A program made the position numbers and the translations under genes. The notes below the pieces were generated by a model, which saw nothing but the letters and a program-made list of their open reading frames with translations, was not told the DNA's origin and searched no databases. A DNA stretch of 64,000 bases from Actinoalloteichus caeruleus DSM 43889 (lineage in GTDB: Bacteria; Actinomycetota; Actinomycetes; Mycobacteriales; Pseudonocardiaceae), in contig NZ_AUBJ02000001.1 in the NCBI RefSeq assembly GCF_000429185.2, positions 3,596,001 to 3,660,000 of the forward strand, given 5' to 3'. Numbering within the stretch: the first letter of the stretch is position 1; each line of letters begins with the position of its first letter. Shown here piece after piece: positions 1 through 8,383 of this stretch.

Positions 1-779
1 GCCGAGATGCTGGCGAACAGGTTGGCCTCGGAGGAGCCGACCAGGCGGACCGTCGAGGTGGAGCAGTTCTGCTCGTGGTCGGCGTGCAGCACGAAGAGCA
101 GGTCCAGCGCCTTCACCAGCGCCGGGTCGACGTCGTAGGGCTCCGCCGGCAGGCCGAAGGTCATGCGGAGGAAGTTCTCCACCAGGCCGTGGGAGTTGTC
201 CGGGTAGAGGAACGGCTGGCCGACCGACTTCTTGTACGCGTACGCGGCGATGGTCGGCAGCTTGGCCAGGAGGCGGATCGTGGAGATCTCGACCTGCTCG
301 GGGTCGAGCGGGTTCAGGCTGTCCTGGTAGAAGGTCGACAGCGCGGACACCGCCGAGGACAGCACCGGCATCGGGTGCGCGTCCCGGGGGAAGCCGTCGA
401 AGAACCGTTTCAGGTCCTCGTGCAGCAGGGTGTGCCGCTGGACCTTCTCGGTGAATTCGTCGAGTTCGGTCTTCGTGGGCAGCTCACCGTAGATGAGGAG
501 GTAGCTGACCTCGAGGAAGTTCGACCGCTCGGCGAGCTGCTCGATCGAGTAACCACGGTACCGGAGAATTCCGGCGTCACCGTCGATGTAGGTGATGGCG
601 GAGGAGCAGGCCGCGGTATTCACGAAGCCCGGATCCAGCGTCACCAGCCCCGTGTCCGCGAGCAGCTTCTTCACATCAACACCCGGTGCGCCTTCGGCCG
701 GGGAGATCAACGCCATCTCGTGGTCGCTGCCCTGGTGGCGCAGCGCAACGGAACGATGGGCATTCGCGTCGGCGGGCAT
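1..779 (-). CDS. gltA: Citrate synthase, 5' part (3' end beyond window)
   Basis: Condenses oxaloacetate and acetyl-CoA at the entry of the TCA cycle in the cytoplasm. The ATG at 777-779 opens about 259 codons that run off the left edge. Family landmarks are visible: an N-terminal region reading GDAGILRYRGYSIEQLA, then SYLLIYGELP, and the active-site segment HADHEQNCSTST at about residues 232-243, which carries the first catalytic histidine. The remaining catalytic His and Asp would lie outside the window. The gene faces left and is preceded by more than 900 bases with no other clear gene, so its promoter probably lies there. From memory, mycobacteria keep a citrate synthase gene near serC and sepH, as here. 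Confidence 0.95.
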   Translation of the reverse strand, partial: MPADANAHRSVALRHQGSDHEMALISPAEGAPGVDVKKLLADTGLVTLDPGFVNTAACSSAITYIDGDAGILRYRGYSIEQLAERSNFLEVSYLLIYGELPTKTELDEFTEKVQRHTLLHEDLKRFFDGFPRDAHPMPVLSSAVSALSTFYQDSLNPLDPEQVEISTIRLLAKLPTIAAYAYKKSVGQPFLYPDNSHGLVENFLRMTFGLPAEPYDVDPALVKALDLLFVLHADHEQNCSTSTVRLVGSSEANLFASIS

Positions 780-1362
780 GCGAGTCCCTCTCACACTCGG
801 ACGAGACGACGCGCAGGCGAGTGGGATCGCCACCTCCGGCCGCAGGGGCCCGGCCGGGCTGGCCACCGGTCGCACGTCAGCACCGCCTCGTCGGGGTCCT
901 GTCGTTGCTCACGCTAGTCGCCGAATTCCCCCTCGCCTACCCGTGGTGTTCACCAGAAGGCCCAGGTGGGACCACCGTCACATGCCGTGGCCGAGCGGGG
1001 TGTGATCTGCCGCGCACCAGGGCGGGGAACGCGCTCCCCCGGGCGCTCCGGAGGGGCGGCCGCACCCCGACGGGCACCCTCAGGATGGCGCTCCCCGAGA
1101 ACGAGAGGGGCATCACACTCCGCACCCGAACGCGCACCCACGGCGTCCAGCCCACTCGTGTGGGTGACGGTGTCGCTCAAGCAGAGCAGCCCGAGACGTT
1201 CCCCCACTTCTCCGCCTATCTGATGACGGCGCCACGGACGAGTGAGGACCATAAAACGCTCCGCATGCAGCCCGAGTCGACTACGGACAGTCGTGGCGTC
1301 ATTCGTTCGACACGACGGGCCGCGCAATCCTTCCCACGCCGGATCACCCTTCGTGCAGGGCA

Positions 1363-1377
1363 GTCACGAAACGTGAC
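1363..1377. promoter_or_regulatory. Palindrome, possible operator
   Basis: GTCACG-AAA-CGTGAC is a perfect inverted repeat with 6-bp arms. A related CGTTTCGGGTGAC follows at about 1390-1402, so the region can also form an imperfect longer hairpin. The arms point the opposite way from a CRP site (TGTGA-N6-TCACA), so CRP is unlikely. It lies about 115 bases upstream of the micro-ORF and about 585 bases upstream of citrate synthase. The cognate regulator is unknown. Confidence 0.3.
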
Positions 1378-1493
1378 GATCATGCTGCCGTTTCGGGTGA
1401 CGACAACAACGGATCAACGAGATAGCTTTCCTTCTGCGGCCGCAACGTGAAAAAGAATCGGAATCGGAATCACTCCAGGTTAGGTGAAACGCT

Positions 1494-1553
1494 GTGATCA
1501 TCATTGACTCTCTGATCAACCTGCTGGTCAACCTCGGAATCGACATTCTCTGA
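1494..1553 (+). CDS. Possible 19-residue hydrophobic peptide
   Basis: A GTG-initiated frame reads MIIIDSLINLLVNLGIDIL and ends in TGA. An AGGTGA at 1482-1487 sits 6 bases before the start, a good ribosome-binding site. The peptide is almost all Ile, Leu, Val and Asn with two Asp, and would form a short amphipathic or membrane helix. The local sequence is less G/C-rich than its surroundings and a 12-bp inverted repeat follows the stop. It could be a leader peptide, a small membrane-active peptide, or chance; I recognise no family. The ribosome-binding site and composition are seen, translation is inferred. Confidence 0.35.
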   Translation: MIIIDSLINLLVNLGIDIL

Positions 1554-1569
1554 TCCAGCGGTGAACGAG

Positions 1570-1629
1570 GCCGGGAGATCGCGAACCGTTTCCTCAGCCC
1601 GAGGAATTCGGCCGTGACGATCTCCCGGC
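1570..1629 (+). other. 12-bp inverted repeat enclosing a small hairpin
   Basis: GCCGGGAGATCG (1570-1581) is perfectly complementary to CGATCTCCCGGC (1618-1629). The 36-base loop contains its own hairpin, TCCTC-AGCCC-GAGGA. The element begins 16 bases after the micro-ORF stop. It could be a terminator for that transcript or a structured RNA. There is no T-run, as is common for actinobacterial terminators. Confidence 0.4.
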
Positions 1630-1705
1630 GCTCGCGGGGACCTCGTCGACCTGTCCCGGAACTCCTTGTGCCCGGACACCGCCGGACCACCAGGTCAGGC
1701 AGGTG

Positions 1706-2695
1706 TCAGGAGTTCAACCTCCACCCGGCGAGGTCCCCGGACCGGGGTGGCTGCGCTCCCGGACGGGAGCAGGTGATCGCCGCCGCCTGGGCGGCGAAAC
1801 CCAGCGCGCCCTCCCAGGCCTCCCGCCCCGCCGCGCGGAGCCGGTCGGGCGAGAGCAGCTCCCGGTCCTCCAGCCAGGCCAACAACGCGGCGCAGACCGT
1901 GTCGCCCGCTCCGATGGTGTCGACCACCTCGACGGGGACCCCCGGCACGCGGACGACCTCGTCATCCCCCGTGAGGGCGAGCAGCCCGTCCCCGCCCAGG
2001 GTGAGGACCACGGCGGCGGGCCCCGCGCCCCGCCACTCCCGGGCGGCGGCCACCACCGCGGGCAACCCCTCCTCGGGGTCCTCGCCGAGCTCCACCCCGG
2101 CGAGCCAGGCGGCGTCCTCCACCGACAGCTTCAGCAGTCCGACGTCCGGCAGCCACCCGAGGAAGCGGCGCCGGTACGCGGCCGCGTCCTCGATCATCTC
2201 GGCCCTGATGTTCGGGTCGAGGGCCACGAGCGTTCCCCTGGCCGACTCCCGGCGCAACAGGTCCTCGTACCGGCTCGCACCGGGTTCGAGGACCATGCCC
2301 AGCGTGCCGAGGCACACCGCCCGAACCTCGGCCGGGAGCGGACCCGGGTCGGCGACCACCCGGTCGGCCGTGCCCTCCACGTAGAACGTGTACCGGGCCG
2401 AACCGTCCGCACCCAACCCCACCACCGCCAGCGTCGTGGGCTCCTGCCCCCGCTGGAGCAGCGACAGGTCCACTCCCGACGAGTCGAGCCGGTCGACCAA
2501 CGCGCGCCCGAAGGCGTCCTCGGACACCCTCGACAGGAACGCGACCCTGGTGTCCAGCAACGCCAGCGCGATGGCCACGTTGTACGGACCGCCGCCCAAC
2601 CGAGGGGACAGGTCCGCCAACTCCGTGGTCCCGGACGGCTCGGGACGCGCGGCCGGCACCAGGTCGACCAGTGCCTCACCTCCGACGACGATCAC
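1706..2695 (-). CDS. PfkB-family carbohydrate kinase (fructokinase/ribokinase-like)
   Basis: A 329-residue cytoplasmic kinase expected to phosphorylate a sugar or sugar-like alcohol with ATP. The N-terminus VVGGEALVDLVPA and a following GGGPYNVAIALA are the sugar-binding PfkB signature. The C-terminal DTIGAGDT motif at about residues 260-266 supplies the anion hole and the catalytic Asp (about 265). The GTG start lies one base after the stop of the amidohydrolase, indicating translational coupling. A sugar epimerase and a permease sit in the same minus-strand cluster, so a sugar catabolic role fits; the substrate cannot be read from sequence. Confidence 0.88.
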   Translation of the reverse strand: MIVVGGEALVDLVPAARPEPSGTTELADLSPRLGGGPYNVAIALALLDTRVAFLSRVSEDAFGRALVDRLDSSGVDLSLLQRGQEPTTLAVVGLGADGSARYTFYVEGTADRVVADPGPLPAEVRAVCLGTLGMVLEPGASRYEDLLRRESARGTLVALDPNIRAEMIEDAAAYRRRFLGWLPDVGLLKLSVEDAAWLAGVELGEDPEEGLPAVVAAAREWRGAGPAAVVLTLGGDGLLALTGDDEVVRVPGVPVEVVDTIGAGDTVCAALLAWLEDRELLSPDRLRAAGREAWEGALGFAAQAAAITCSRPGAQPPRSGDLAGWRLNS

Positions 2696-2696
2696 G

Positions 2697-3911
2697 TCAC
2701 GCCTCGCGGTAGTAGGGGTCGACGACCACGTGCTCGCCCCGGGTCTCGTCGAAACGGGCGACCTCCCGCCCGTTGACGAACGTCCGCAGCGCCCGGTTCA
2801 TGATGTCCAGCGGATCACCGGACCACAGCACCACGTCCCCGTCGAGACCGGGGCGCAGCGAGCCGACCCTGTCGTCCAGTCCCATGATGCTGGCCGGGTT
2901 CACCGTCAGGGAACGGAGCGCCTCGGCCGGGTCGAGCCCCTCCTTCACCGACAGCGCGGCCTGGTAGACGAGGAACTCGATCGGCACCACCGGGTGGTCG
3001 GTCATGATCGCGATCCGCACGCCAGCCCTGGCGAGGATGCCGGGGTTGCGCAGGCCCCGGTTGCGCACCTCGACCTTCGACCGGCTGGTGAACAGCGGGC
3101 CGATGATCACCGGGATGTCCCGCTCCGCCAGCAGGTCGGCGATGAGATGCCCCTCGGTGCCGTGGTTGACCACCAGCCGGTACCCGAACTCGTCGGCCAA
3201 CCGGATCGCGGTGGCGATGTCGTCGGCGCGGTGCGTGTGCTGGCACCACGGGATCTCCCGGTCGAGCACCCGCACCAGGATCTCCGACGTCGCGTCCCGC
3301 TCGAAGGGGTCCCCCTTCTCCAGGGCCGCCGCCCGCTTCTCGCGGTAGTCCTGCGCCTTCAGGAAGGCGTCCCGGATGACGGCGGCCACGCCGAGACGGG
3401 TGGAGGGGAGGCGCTTCTGCTCCCCGTAGACCCGCTTGGGGTTCTCCCCGAGCGCGCTCTTCACGCTGACGGGATTCCGCACCAGCATCTCGTCGACGGT
3501 GCGGCCCCAGTTCTTCACGGCGACGGTCTGCCCGCCGATCGGGTTGCCCGAGCCCGGCTTGATGACCGAGGTGGTCACGCCCCCGGCCAGCGCGTCCCGG
3601 AACCCCTGCTCCGCCGGGTTGATCCCGTCGATCGCCCGCAGCCGGCCACCGTTGGGATCGGTCATCTCGTTGGTGTCGTTGCCGGCCCAGCCCTCGCCCT
3701 CCTCGTGCACGCCGAGGTGAGCGTGCGACTCCACGAAACCGGGGAGCACCCACTGGCCCGAGGCGTCCACGATGGACACCCCGGCGGGCACCTCGACCGA
3801 CGAGTCCGGACCGACGGCCGTGATCCTGCCGTCCTGGATGAGAACGGTGCCGCCGCTGATCGGTTCCCCGTCAACCGGCACCACGTATCCGCCACGAATC
3901 GCCACATTCAT
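2697..3911 (-). CDS. Amidohydrolase, imidazolonepropionase-like
   Basis: A 404-residue metal-dependent hydrolase. The beta-rich N-terminus ends in LPGFVESHAHLG, the HxH metal motif (His63, His65). Further metal or catalytic positions look present at QHTHRADD, VVNHGTEGH and IMTDHPVVP. A C-terminal sandwich segment (GSLRPGLDGDVVLWSGDPLD) is typical of the superfamily. The ATG at 3911 is chosen because homologues begin NVAIRGG; a TTG at 3920 is also possible and no strong ribosome-binding site is visible. It is coupled to the downstream PfkB gene. The substrate is unknown; family members hydrolyse cyclic amides or deaminate ring compounds. Confidence 0.85.
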   Translation of the reverse strand: MNVAIRGGYVVPVDGEPISGGTVLIQDGRITAVGPDSSVEVPAGVSIVDASGQWVLPGFVESHAHLGVHEEGEGWAGNDTNEMTDPNGGRLRAIDGINPAEQGFRDALAGGVTTSVIKPGSGNPIGGQTVAVKNWGRTVDEMLVRNPVSVKSALGENPKRVYGEQKRLPSTRLGVAAVIRDAFLKAQDYREKRAAALEKGDPFERDATSEILVRVLDREIPWCQHTHRADDIATAIRLADEFGYRLVVNHGTEGHLIADLLAERDIPVIIGPLFTSRSKVEVRNRGLRNPGILARAGVRIAIMTDHPVVPIEFLVYQAALSVKEGLDPAEALRSLTVNPASIMGLDDRVGSLRPGLDGDVVLWSGDPLDIMNRALRTFVNGREVARFDETRGEHVVVDPYYREA

Positions 3912-3912
3912 G

Positions 3913-3927
3913 GTTAGCAACGCTAAC
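3913..3927. promoter_or_regulatory. Palindrome overlapping the amidohydrolase start
   Basis: GTTAGC-AAC-GCTAAC is a perfect inverted repeat with 6-bp arms immediately upstream of the amidohydrolase ATG. A repressor bound here would block the promoter or initiation region of the amidohydrolase-PfkB pair. No regulator gene is adjacent. It may instead be a 5'-end hairpin. Confidence 0.4.
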
Positions 3928-3959
3928 GGAACCGGTCCCGGCCGCCGTCAGGCCCCGGC

Positions 3960-4871
3960 CTACACCGGCCGCATCCCCCAGGACCCGGTCCAGCGCTCTC
4001 CCGGGGCGACCGTGAGCAGGTCCGTACCGGAGTTGAGCGCGTCGGGCGGACTGGTCACCGGCTCGATCGCCACCGCGAGGCCCCGCCCGGGGTAGTCATC
4101 AGGGGTGAAGACCTGCACCCACCCGAACACCGGCTCCGCCCAGATGTCCACGCCGGTACCGTCCTGCGCCAGCACCTGGTGATGCACCAGTCCGTCCGAT
4201 CCGGGCCGGCAACCGCCGAAGGCGGTGTCGAGACGCGTCGCCCCCAGCGGGCGCGGGACCCGGAAGTCGTGGTCGGTGCCGGCCACCGGGACCGGCGACC
4301 CGGTGGGCAACAGGCGATCGTCCACCGGCAGCCGCGTCTCGGCGGCGAGCCGGATCACGCAGTCCTCGGTGCGGGCATGCCCGGCGCGGGGGAACGGGTG
4401 GGCTCCGACGCCGAAGGGCGTCGGGCGGTCCCCGAGGTTCTCGACGCCGTAGGTGACGGTCAAGCCGTCGTCGGAGAGCGCGTAGGCGAGGGTCGCGGCC
4501 AGGGCGACGGGCCAGCCCGGCTGCGGGTTGACCGTGGTCGCGAAGAGGATCGACGAGGCGGTCCGCTCCCGGACCTCCCAGGACACGGTCCTGGTCAGGC
4601 CGTGGATGGCGTTGTTCCTCCTGGGTTCGGTGAGCGCGAGCTGCTGCGGTTCCCCGTCCAGGACCCACCGGCCGTCCGCCACCCGGTTCGCCCACGGCAC
4701 CAGCTGCGTCCCCGATCCGTAGGGAGGCAGGACATCCTCGGGGTAGGTCTCGACCAGCGGCCTGCCGTCCACTTCGAACACCCGGATCGCGGCGCCGACC
4801 TCGGTGAGGACGCAGCGACTGGAACCGTGCGCGATCTCGAACTGGGTTCCGGTGACCGGACGAATGCTCAT
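3960..4871 (-). CDS. Aldose 1-epimerase family protein
   Basis: A 303-residue galactose-mutarotase-like protein that would interconvert alpha and beta anomers of an aldose. The fold motifs are visible: NNAIHGLTRTVSWEV with the catalytic-type His, the second His in GVGAHPFPRAG, and the C-terminal acidic residue in AVAIEPVTSPPDAL. The ATG at 4871 is preferred over a TTG at 4883 in the same frame. It lies between the permease and the amidohydrolase on the same strand, with 48 bases to the latter. It probably belongs to the same sugar-related cluster. Confidence 0.88.
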   Translation of the reverse strand: MSIRPVTGTQFEIAHGSSRCVLTEVGAAIRVFEVDGRPLVETYPEDVLPPYGSGTQLVPWANRVADGRWVLDGEPQQLALTEPRRNNAIHGLTRTVSWEVRERTASSILFATTVNPQPGWPVALAATLAYALSDDGLTVTYGVENLGDRPTPFGVGAHPFPRAGHARTEDCVIRLAAETRLPVDDRLLPTGSPVPVAGTDHDFRVPRPLGATRLDTAFGGCRPGSDGLVHHQVLAQDGTGVDIWAEPVFGWVQVFTPDDYPGRGLAVAIEPVTSPPDALNSGTDLLTVAPGERWTGSWGMRPV

Positions 4872-5012
4872 GGCGGGAGTCAACCACCGCCCGCCGTCCC
4901 ACTGTCAACCGTCCTGGCCGGCACCCGCCGAGTTGTCGGACGCATTCCCCCGCCGCCCTGACCCACCACCGGCCGGCGCACCGGACCGCCCGTCACGACG
5001 GATCAGCCGGTC

Positions 5013-6428
5013 TCACTCCGGTCCTCCCTCCGAAGGGGAGGGCTCCGGGGGACGCGCCGCCGACCGGCCACCCCGGGCGGCACGGCCGAGGACGAACCGG
5101 TTCAGCGCCCACAGCCCGACGCCGACCGCCAGCAGCACGGCGGCCACCACGTACTCCTCCACCGGTCGTCCGGTGAGCGGGCTGGCGAGGTACAGGCAGG
5201 TGGCCGCGCCGAGCACCGGCAGCGCCGTCGGGGCCCGGAAGTGGGGGTGCGCCACCGGTTCCCGGCGCAGCACCAGGACCGCGACGTTGACCACGGTGAA
5301 CACCACCAGCAACATCAGCGAGGTGGTGCCACCGAGCAGGGCGATGTCCACGGTGCTCACCAGCACCACGGCCACCGCCGTCGTGACGACGATCGCGACC
5401 CACGGGGTGCGCCGCCGTGGGTGCACCAGGCCGAACCGACCGGGGATGATCCGCTCCCGAGCCATCCCGTAGAGCAGTCGACTCGCCATCAGCATGTTCA
5501 TCAACGCCGAGTTCGTCACCGCGCAGATCGCGATGGCCGAGAAGACGATCAACGGGAACGCCGGGGCCCCCGCCCGCACCACCTCCAGCAGCGGTCCCGT
5601 GGACCCGGCGAGCACGTCCGTCGGGACCAGCAGGGACGTGGTGAGGGCGACGGCCAGGTACACCAGTCCCGTGATCCCCAACCCCCAGAACAGCCCCCGG
5701 GGGAACACCCTGGCCGGGTCCCTCGCCTCCTCCGCGAGATTCACCGAATCCTCGAATCCCACCAGCGCGAAGAACGCGAGCGCGGTCGCGGAGGTGACCG
5801 CGAGCAGCGGCCCCTGCTCCGCGTTGAACTCCAGCAGCCTCGCCGGTTCCCCGGCCCCGCTGGCCACCGCGCCCACTCCGATCCCGACCACGATCAGCAG
5901 GCCGGCGAGCTCGACCACGGTCAGGACGACGTTGGTGGCCAACGACTCCACGACACCCCGGAAGTTCACCAGGGCGAGCACCACCAGGAAGCCGACCGCC
6001 ACCGCCAGCCAGGGCACGCTGACGAACTGCTGGAGGTAGTCGCCGCTGACCGCCCGCGCCGCCGAGGCGGCCGAGGTGATGCCGGAGCACATGACCGCGA
6101 AGGCCACCATGAAGGTGAGGAAGGGGCGCCGGAAGGCGCGGTGGGCGTAGAGGGCCGCGCCGGCGGCCCTCGGGTACCGGCCCACCAGCTCCGCGTAGCT
6201 GAACGCCGTGAGGAACGCGACGAGGAAGGCGACCAGGAACGGCACCCACAGGGCCCCGCCGACCGCTCCAGCCACCCGGCCGGTGAGCGCGTAGATGCCG
6301 GTGCCCAGGATGTTGCCGATCACGAACAGCAGCAGCAGCCGGGTGCCCATCACCCGGCGCAGCGCGGGTTGGCCGTCGCGCGAGGATGGCTCGTCGGAAC
6401 CGCGCTCGGACATCTCGGACGCCGCCAT
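5013..6428 (-). CDS. APC-family amino acid permease
   Basis: A 471-residue integral membrane transporter of the amino acid-polyamine-organocation superfamily. The first helix reads LLLLFVIGNILGTGIYALTG, the conserved unwound glycine-rich helix of the family. About twelve hydrophobic segments follow, including TALAFFALVGFEDSVNLAEE, which matches the helix-6 region. The ATG at 6426-6428 gives a short hydrophilic N-terminus before helix 1. The frame stays open much further upstream, but that extension runs antisense to the CoA-synthetase gene and lacks membrane character. The substrate is unknown. Confidence 0.88.
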   Translation of the reverse strand: MAASEMSERGSDEPSSRDGQPALRRVMGTRLLLLFVIGNILGTGIYALTGRVAGAVGGALWVPFLVAFLVAFLTAFSYAELVGRYPRAAGAALYAHRAFRRPFLTFMVAFAVMCSGITSAASAARAVSGDYLQQFVSVPWLAVAVGFLVVLALVNFRGVVESLATNVVLTVVELAGLLIVVGIGVGAVASGAGEPARLLEFNAEQGPLLAVTSATALAFFALVGFEDSVNLAEEARDPARVFPRGLFWGLGITGLVYLAVALTTSLLVPTDVLAGSTGPLLEVVRAGAPAFPLIVFSAIAICAVTNSALMNMLMASRLLYGMARERIIPGRFGLVHPRRRTPWVAIVVTTAVAVVLVSTVDIALLGGTTSLMLLVVFTVVNVAVLVLRREPVAHPHFRAPTALPVLGAATCLYLASPLTGRPVEEYVVAAVLLAVGVGLWALNRFVLGRAARGGRSAARPPEPSPSEGGPE

Positions 6429-6558
6429 GACCACAGAGTGTGCCCCTCCGGGAGCCCAGCGTGAAGGCCGCCGCCCCGAATCTCCCCCGTGGAGGCCGGC
6501 GCTCGCGTCACGCGGCCCGACGTGACTACGGTTCGGGGAGGACATCAAGGAGGATGCC

Positions 6559-8310
6559 GTGGCAGACGAGATCTCGAACGCCGACGTCCCAGGCCGTGCC
6601 GGGGACGCGATCCCCGAGTCCCCGGCCACCACCGCCTTCCGCGCCGCGCGCGACCTCCTGTTCCAGCACCGCCACGACCTCGACGCGGCCGTCGAGGCTT
6701 TCCGGTGGCCCGCTCTCGACGAGTTCAACTGGGCGCTGGACTGGTTCGACGTGCTCGCCGCCGCGCCGAACGGCGGCTCCAGGACCGCGCTCTGGCTGGT
6801 CCACGACGACGGGACCGAGCTGCGGCTCAGCTTCGCCGAACTCGCCGAACGCTCCTCGCGGGTCGCGAACTGGTTGCGGGCGGCGGGCGTGCGTCGAGGC
6901 GACCACGTGCTCGTGGTCCTGGGCAACCAGGTCGAACTGTGGGAGACGGTGCTGGCCTGCGTCAAGCTGGGCGCCGTGATCATTCCGGCCACCACGATGC
7001 TGGGTCCGGACGACCTCGCCGACCGGGTGACCCGGGGCCGGGTGCGGCACGTGGTCAGCGCGGCGGAGCGGACCGCGGGCTTCGACGGTGTCGAGGGCGA
7101 CTGGACGCGGATCTCCGTCGGCCGGCCGGTGGAGGGCTGGCACGACCTGGCCGAGGCGGGGGCGGCGAGCCCGCGGTTCGTGGCGGACGGCCCGACGAGG
7201 GCCGACGACCCGCTCCTGCTGTACTTCACCTCCGGTACGACCGCCCTGCCCAAACTGGTCCGGCACACCCACTCCAGTTACCCGGTGGGCCATCTCTCCA
7301 CCATGTACTGGCTCGGGCTCCGCCCCGGCGACGTGCACGTCAACGTCTCCTCCCCCGGCTGGGCCAAGCACGCGTGGAGCAGCCTGTTCGCCCCCTGGAA
7401 CGCCGAGGCGACCGTGTTGGTGGTCGACCAACGCCCGTTCGTCGCCTCCCGGCTGCTCGACGAGGTCGAACGGTGCGGGGCGACGACGCTGTGCGCGCCG
7501 CCGACGGTGTGGCGGATGCTGGTGCAGGAGGAGCTGGAGCGGTGGTCGCCCCGGCTCCGCGAGGTGGTGGCGGCCGGCGAACCGTTGAACCCCGAGGTCA
7601 TCGACCGGGTCCGCCGTGCGTGGGACCTCACGGTCCGCGACGGTTACGGCCAGACGGAGACGACCGCGCAGGTCGGCAACACGCCAGGTCAACCGGTGAC
7701 GCCGGGCTCGATGGGGCGGCCGCTGCCCGGGTACGACGTCGAACTGGTCGACCCCGAGGGGGCACCGGCCCGCGAGGGGGAGATCACGATCCCGCTCGCG
7801 GGGGGACCGCCGGCGGCGCTCATGGTGGGCTACCAGGACGCTCCGGAACAGCAGGCCAGCGCGACTCGGGACGGGCGGTACCACACCGGCGACGTGGCCA
7901 GGTGGGAACCGAACGGCCACCTGACCTACGTGGGGAGGGTGGACGACGTCTTCAAGGCCAGCGACTACCGGATCTCCCCGTTCGAGTTGGAGAGCGTGCT
8001 GCTGGAGCACCCGGCGGTGTTGGAGGCCGCCGTGGTGCCCGCGCCGGACCCGGTGCGGCTCGCCGTCCCGAAGGCGTACGTGGCGCTCGCCGAGGGGCAC
8101 GAGCCGTCGGAGGCGACGGCCCGGTCCATCCTGGCGCATGCCAGGACCAGGCTGGCTCCGTACAAGCGGGTGCGCCGGTTGGAGTTCGGTGAGCTGCCCA
8201 AGACCGTGTCGGGCAAGATCCGGCGCGTGGAGCTGCGGGGGGCCGAGCACCGGGGCACCCGGCGTGCCGACGAGTACCGGGACACCGACTTCCCCGAGCT
8301 GCGGGGCTGA
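6559..8310 (+). CDS. AMP-binding acyl/acetyl-CoA synthetase
   Basis: A 583-residue ATP-dependent acid-CoA ligase of the ANL superfamily. The P-loop-like motif YFTSGTTALPKLVRHTH lies near residues 224-240; DGYGQTETT is the A5 aromatic-binding motif; YHTGD (A7) and a K in the C-terminal SGKIRR (A10 lysine) complete the catalytic set. The N-terminal region WPALDEFNWALDWFDVLA resembles medium-chain acyl-CoA synthetases. GTG at 6559 is preceded by AGGAGG. It diverges from the permease gene and converges on an MFS gene. The acid substrate is not predictable here. Confidence 0.9.
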   Translation: MADEISNADVPGRAGDAIPESPATTAFRAARDLLFQHRHDLDAAVEAFRWPALDEFNWALDWFDVLAAAPNGGSRTALWLVHDDGTELRLSFAELAERSSRVANWLRAAGVRRGDHVLVVLGNQVELWETVLACVKLGAVIIPATTMLGPDDLADRVTRGRVRHVVSAAERTAGFDGVEGDWTRISVGRPVEGWHDLAEAGAASPRFVADGPTRADDPLLLYFTSGTTALPKLVRHTHSSYPVGHLSTMYWLGLRPGDVHVNVSSPGWAKHAWSSLFAPWNAEATVLVVDQRPFVASRLLDEVERCGATTLCAPPTVWRMLVQEELERWSPRLREVVAAGEPLNPEVIDRVRRAWDLTVRDGYGQTETTAQVGNTPGQPVTPGSMGRPLPGYDVELVDPEGAPAREGEITIPLAGGPPAALMVGYQDAPEQQASATRDGRYHTGDVARWEPNGHLTYVGRVDDVFKASDYRISPFELESVLLEHPAVLEAAVVPAPDPVRLAVPKAYVALAEGHEPSEATARSILAHARTRLAPYKRVRRLEFGELPKTVSGKIRRVELRGAEHRGTRRADEYRDTDFPELRG

Positions 8311-8344
8311 TCCCGGACAGGCCCACCCCGGCGCGCTCCGACTC

Positions 8345-8363
8345 CGAGTCCGGTCCGGACTCG
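8345..8363. terminator. Hairpin between converging genes
   Basis: CGAGTCCGG-T-CCGGACTCG is a perfect 9-bp inverted repeat 35 bases after the CoA-synthetase stop and 21 bases after the MFS stop on the other strand. Its place between two converging genes fits a bidirectional terminator. No T-run follows. Confidence 0.65.
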
Positions 8364-8383
8364 ACCGGCTCGGTCTCGGCCGG

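Larger units (their letters stand above)
780..1705. other. Intergenic region with leader-like structures
   Basis: About 0.9 kb between the citrate synthase start and the 3' end of the PfkB gene. Open frames here lack family resemblance and codon bias. It holds a GTCACG/CGTGAC palindrome (1363-1377), a locally less G/C-rich stretch around 1380-1500, a possible 19-codon ORF (1494-1553) and a 12-bp inverted repeat (1570-1629). The citrate synthase promoter must also lie here, but I cannot place it. Confidence 0.6.

Noticed and set aside
75-917. 280-codon plus-strand open frame
   Set aside because: It is antisense to citrate synthase, rich in Arg/Gly/Val, and carries no family motif; the minus frame has full citrate synthase motifs.
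1363-1377. CRP site upstream of citrate synthase
   Set aside because: The arms read GTCAC..GTGAC, the reverse orientation of TGTGA..TCACA, with the wrong spacing.
1614-2776. Long plus-strand open frames opposite the PfkB gene
   Set aside because: They mirror the codon bias of the PfkB gene and have no recognisable motif.
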